Below the pieces are notes generated by a model. The model was not told the DNA's origin and made no database searches. It saw only the letters and a program-made list of their open reading frames with translations. The position numbers and the translations under genes were made by a program. Below, piece by piece: positions 60,201-64,000 of a stretch of DNA of 64,000 bases. The stretch's first letter is position 1, and every line of letters starts with the position of its first letter. Source of the stretch: Calendula officinalis (taxonomy: Eukaryota > Streptophyta > Magnoliopsida > Asterales > Asteraceae); the NCBI GenBank assembly GCA_963853835.1, contig OY970821.1, positions 50,484,646 through 50,548,645 on the forward strand, given 5' to 3'.

Positions 60201-63200
60201 CGGCCCGAACTTCAACCTCGGCCCGAACATCATCCTCGGCCCGAACACCGAACTTCGGCCCGAACACCACTTCGGCCCGAACACCACTTCGGCCCGAACA
60301 TCCCACTTCGGCCCGAACACCACTTCGGCCCGAACATCCCTCTTTGGCCCGAACTCTTCAATATCCAAGATTGTGTAACAAAAGGTGCTATACTAAAACA
60401 TTCATAACTTTCAGCTCGGGTGTCCGTTTCACGCCCATGAGTAACCAAAATAGCTGGTTCGTTCGTCACTGCCAAGAACAAGTTCGGCCCGAACTCTTCA
60501 CTGTTCCCGGCCCGAACTTCATTTTCGGCCCGAACTTCAACGTCGGCCCGAACTGCAACCTCGGCCCGAACTCCAACGTCGGCCCGAACTCCAACCTCGG
60601 CCCGAACATCATCCTCGGCCAAAACATCGAACTTCGGCCCGAACACCACTTCGGCCCGAACACCACTTCGGCCCGAACATCCCACTTCGGCCCGAACACC
60701 ACTTCGGCCCGAACATCCCTCTTCGGCCTTAACTCTTAAATATCCAAGATTGTGTGACAAAAGGTGCTATACTAAACATTCATAACTTTCAGCTCGGGTG
60801 TCCGTTTCACGCCCACGAGTAACCAAAATAGCTGGTTCGTTCGTCACTGCCAAGAACAAGTTCGGCCCGAACTCTTCACTTTTCCCGGCTCGAACTTCTT
60901 TTTCGACCCGAACTTCAACCTCGGCCTGAACTTCAACCTCGACCCGAACTCCGACCTCGGCCCGAACTTCAACCTCGGCCCGAACATCATCCTCGGCCCG
61001 AACACCGAACTTCGGCCCGAACAACACTTCGGCCCGAACACCACTTCGTCCCGAACATCCCACATCGGCCCGAACACCACTTCGGCCCGAACATCCCTCT
61101 TCGGCCCGAACTCTTCAATATCCAAGATTGTGTGACAAAAGGTGCTATACTAAGACATTCATAACTTTCAGCTCGGGTGTCCGTTTCACGCCCACGAGTA
61201 ACCAAAATACCTGGTTCGTTCGTCACTGCCAAGAACAAGTTCGGCCCGAACTCTTCACTGTTTCCGGCCCGAACTTCATTTTCGGCCCGAACTTCAACGT
61301 CGGCCCGAACTGCAACCTCGGCCCGAACTCCAACGTCGGCCCGAACTCCAACCTCGGCCCGAACATCATCCTCGGCCAAAACATCGAACTTCGGCCCGAA
61401 CACCACTTCGGCCCGAACACCACTTCGGCCCGAACATCCCACTTCGGCACGAACACCACTTCGGCCCGAACATCCCTCTTTGGCCCGAACTCTTCAATAT
61501 CTAAGATTGTGTGACAAAAGGTGCTATACTAAAACATTCATAACTTTCAGCTCGGGTGTCCGTTTCACGCCCATGAGTAACCAAAATAGCTGGTTCGTTC
61601 GTCACTGCCAAGAACAAGTTCGGCCCGAACTCTTCACTGTTCCCGGCCCGAACTTCATTTTCGGCCCGAACTACAACCTCGGCCCGAACTTCAACCTCGG
61701 CCCGAACTCCAACGTCGGCCCGAACTCCAACCTCGGCCTGAACATCATCCTCGGCCCGAACACCGAAGTTTGGGCCGAACACCACTTCGGCCCGAACATC
61801 CCACTTCGGCCCGAACACCACCGCCCCGAACATCCCTCTTCGGCCCGAACTCTTCAATATCAGAGATTGTGTGACAAAAGGTGCTATACTAAAACATTCA
61901 TAACTTTCAGCTCGGGTGTCCGTTTCACGCCCACGAGTAACCAAAATAGCTGGTTCGTTCGTCACTGCCAAGAACAAGTTCGGCCCGAACTCTTCACTGT
62001 TCCCGGCCCGAACTTCAACCTCGGCTCGAACATCAACCTCGGCCCGAACTCCGACCTCGGCCCAAACTTCAACCTCGACCCGAACATCATCCTCGGGCCG
62101 AACACCGAATTTCGGCCCGTACACCACTTCGGCCCGAACACCCCACTTCGGCCCGAACACGACTTCGGCCCGAACATCCCTCTTCGACCCGAACTCTTCA
62201 ATATCCAAGATTGTGTGACAAAAGGTGCTATATTAAAACATTCATAACTTTCAGCTCGGGTGTCCGTTTCACGCCCACGAGTAACCAAAATAGCTGGTTC
62301 GTTCGTCACTGCCAAGAACAAGTTCGGCCCGAACTCTTCACTATTCCCGGCACGAACTTCATTTTCGGCCCGAACTTCAACCTCGGCCCGAACTTCAACC
62401 TCGGCCCGAACTCCGACCTCGGCCCGAACTTCAACCTCGGCCCGAACATCATCCTCGGCCCGAACACCGAACTTCGGCCCGAACACCACTTCGGCCCGAA
62501 CACCACTTCGGCCCGAACATCCCACTTCGGCCCGAACACCACTTCGGCCCGAACATCCCTCTTTGGCCCGAACTCTTCAATATCCAAGATTGTGTGACAA
62601 AAGGTGCTATACTAAAACATTCATAACTTTCAGCTCGGGTGTCCGTTTCACGCCCATGAGTAACCAAAATAGCTGGTTCGTTCGTCACTGCCAAGAACAA
62701 GTTCGGCACGAACTCTTCACTGTTCCCGGCCCGAACTTCATTTTCGGCCCGAACTTCAACGTCGGCCCGAACTGCAACCTCGGCCCGAACTCCAACGTCG
62801 GCCCGAACTCCATCCTCGGCCCGAACATCATCCTCGGCCAAAACATCGAACTTCGGCCCGAACACCACTCGGCCCGAACACCACTTCGGCCCGAACATCC
62901 CACTTTGGCCCGAACACCACTTCGGCCCGAACATCCCTTTTCGGCCTTAACTCTTAAATATCCAAGATTGTGTGACAAAAGGTGCTATACTAAACATTCA
63001 TAACTTTCAGCTCGGGTGTCCGTTTCACGCCCACGAGTAACCAAAATAGCTGGTTCGTTCGTCACTGCCAAGAACAAGTTCGGCCCGAACTCTTCACTTT
63101 TCCCGGCCCGAACTTCATTTTCGACCCGAACTTCAACCTCGGCCTGAACTTCAACCTCGACCCGAACTCCGACCTCGGCCCGAACTTCAACCTCGGCCCG

Positions 63201-64000
63201 AACATCATCCTCGGCCCGAACACCGAACTTCGGCCCGAACAACACTTCGGCCCGAACACCACTTCGGCCCGAACATCCCACTTCGGCCCGAACACCTCTT
63301 CGGCCCGAACATCCCTCTTCGGCCCGAACTCTTCAATATCCAAGATTGTGTGACAAAAGGTGCTATACTAAGACATTCATAACTTTCAACTCGGGTGTCC
63401 GTTTCACGCCCACGAGTAACCAAAATAGCTGGTTCGTTCGTCACTACCAAGAACAACTTCGGCCCGAACTCTTCACTGTTCCCGGCCCGAACTTCATTTT
63501 CGGCCCGAACTTCAACCTCGGCCCGAACTGCAACCTCGGCCCGAACTCCAACCTCGGCCCGAACTCCAACCTCGGCCCGAACATCATCCTCGGCCCGAAC
63601 ACCGAACTTCGGCCCGAACACCACTTCGGCCCGAACATCCCTCTTCGGCCTTAACTCTTCAATATCCAAGATTGTGTGACAAAAGGTGCTATACTAAACA
63701 TTCATAACTTTCAGCTCGGGTGTCCGTTTCACGCCCACGAGTAACCAAAATAGCTGGTTCGTTCGTCACTGCCAAGAAGAAGTTCGGCCCGAACCCTTCA
63801 CTTTTCCCGGCCCGAACTTCATTTTCGACCCGAACTTCAACCTCGGCCCAAACTTCAACCTCGGCCCGAACTCCGACCTCGGCCCGAACTTCAACCTCGG
63901 CCCGAACATCATTCTCGGCCCGAACACCGAACTTCGGCCCGTACAACACTTCGGCCCGAACACCACTTCGGCCCGAATATCCCACTTCGGCCCGAACACC
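54300..64000. repeat. Satellite B right portion with mixed multi-monomer repeats
   Basis: Monomer variants recur at several offsets: 56858/58640 and 57268/59050 (1782 bp), 57593/59357 (1764), 54346/61177 (6831), 56858/62985 and 57268/63395 (6127). The monomer with the shortened CACCACTCGGCCCG step appears near 56740, 58520 and 62868. The pattern indicates overlapping rounds of unequal exchange. No gene or inserted element is seen, and the array is cut by the window end. Confidence 0.8.

Larger units (their letters stand above)
27541..64000. repeat. Satellite B tandem array (326-397 bp monomers with 18-bp sub-repeats)
   Basis: GC- and CpG-rich array filling the rest of the window, about 36.5 kb and roughly 100 monomers, continuing past the end. 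The anchor TTGTGTGACAAAAGG occurs for example at 27891, 28253, 28632, 28994, 29353, 29750, 30076 and 30438; spacings of 326, 359-362, 379 and 397 bp differ by about 18 bp. Each monomer has a conserved leader and a block of CGGCCCGAAC sub-repeats. Open frames up to 374 codons exist on both strands, but they start at GTG or TTG in the phases inspected, translate to simple repeats and carry no recognisable domain, so none is called a gene. Confidence 0.97.

Noticed and set aside
27541..64000. CRISPR-like array, because of regular short repeats
   Set aside because: Repeat units are contiguous without unique spacers, there are no cas genes, and the context is a plant satellite.
1..64000. LTR retrotransposon as the source of either satellite
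   Set aside because: No LTR pair, primer-binding site, polypurine tract or gag-pol of LTR type is visible. The only polymerase in the window is the non-LTR LINE.

Overview
The window looks like plant nuclear heterochromatin, probably from a eudicot. The evidence is a plant-type L1 LINE (DUF4283/CCHC gag-like ORF1; endonuclease, reverse transcriptase and zf-RVT in ORF2), a short T-tailed SINE-like insertion, and two unrelated long tandem-repeat arrays. I see no host gene, tRNA, rRNA, CRISPR array or prokaryotic feature. The species cannot be fixed from the sequence alone.

Layout. (1) Positions 1-11961 are AT-rich satellite A, with a 136-bp monomer that is itself three diverged units of about 45 bp. 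From 1 to about 7040 the monomers form a regular nine-monomer higher-order repeat of 1224 bp; beyond that the order is irregular. A 140-bp SINE-like element with a T tail and a 13-bp target-site duplication sits at 10122-10261. (2) Positions 11962-17973 hold a complete LINE of about 6.0 kb on the minus strand, flanked by a perfect 17-bp target-site duplication in satellite A. Both of its ORFs are open. (3) Positions 17991-27539 are satellite A again, including a nearly identical 1592-bp tandem duplication. (4) At about 27540 the sequence switches abruptly to satellite B, which runs to the window end, about 36.5 kb and roughly 100 monomers. It is GC- and CpG-rich. Each monomer has a conserved leader of about 111 bp followed by a variable number of 17-19 bp sub-repeats with core CGGCCCGAAC, so monomer length varies from 326 to 397 bp. 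Several multi-monomer blocks (about 1.48, 1.75, 3.34 and 5.4 kb) are repeated nearly perfectly.

How the parts relate. The only protein-coding content is the LINE. ORF1 should be the RNA-binding chaperone and ORF2 the enzyme for target-primed reverse transcription. The ORF2 start overlaps the ORF1 stop (ATGTTTAG), which suggests coupled translation. The LINE and the SINE-like element both end in a hairpin directly against their homopolymer tail and share CCTTTACC there, so they may use the same kind of 3'-end recognition. The many open frames in satellite B are a by-product of stop-free sub-repeats and begin at GTG or TTG in the phases inspected; they are not annotated as genes.
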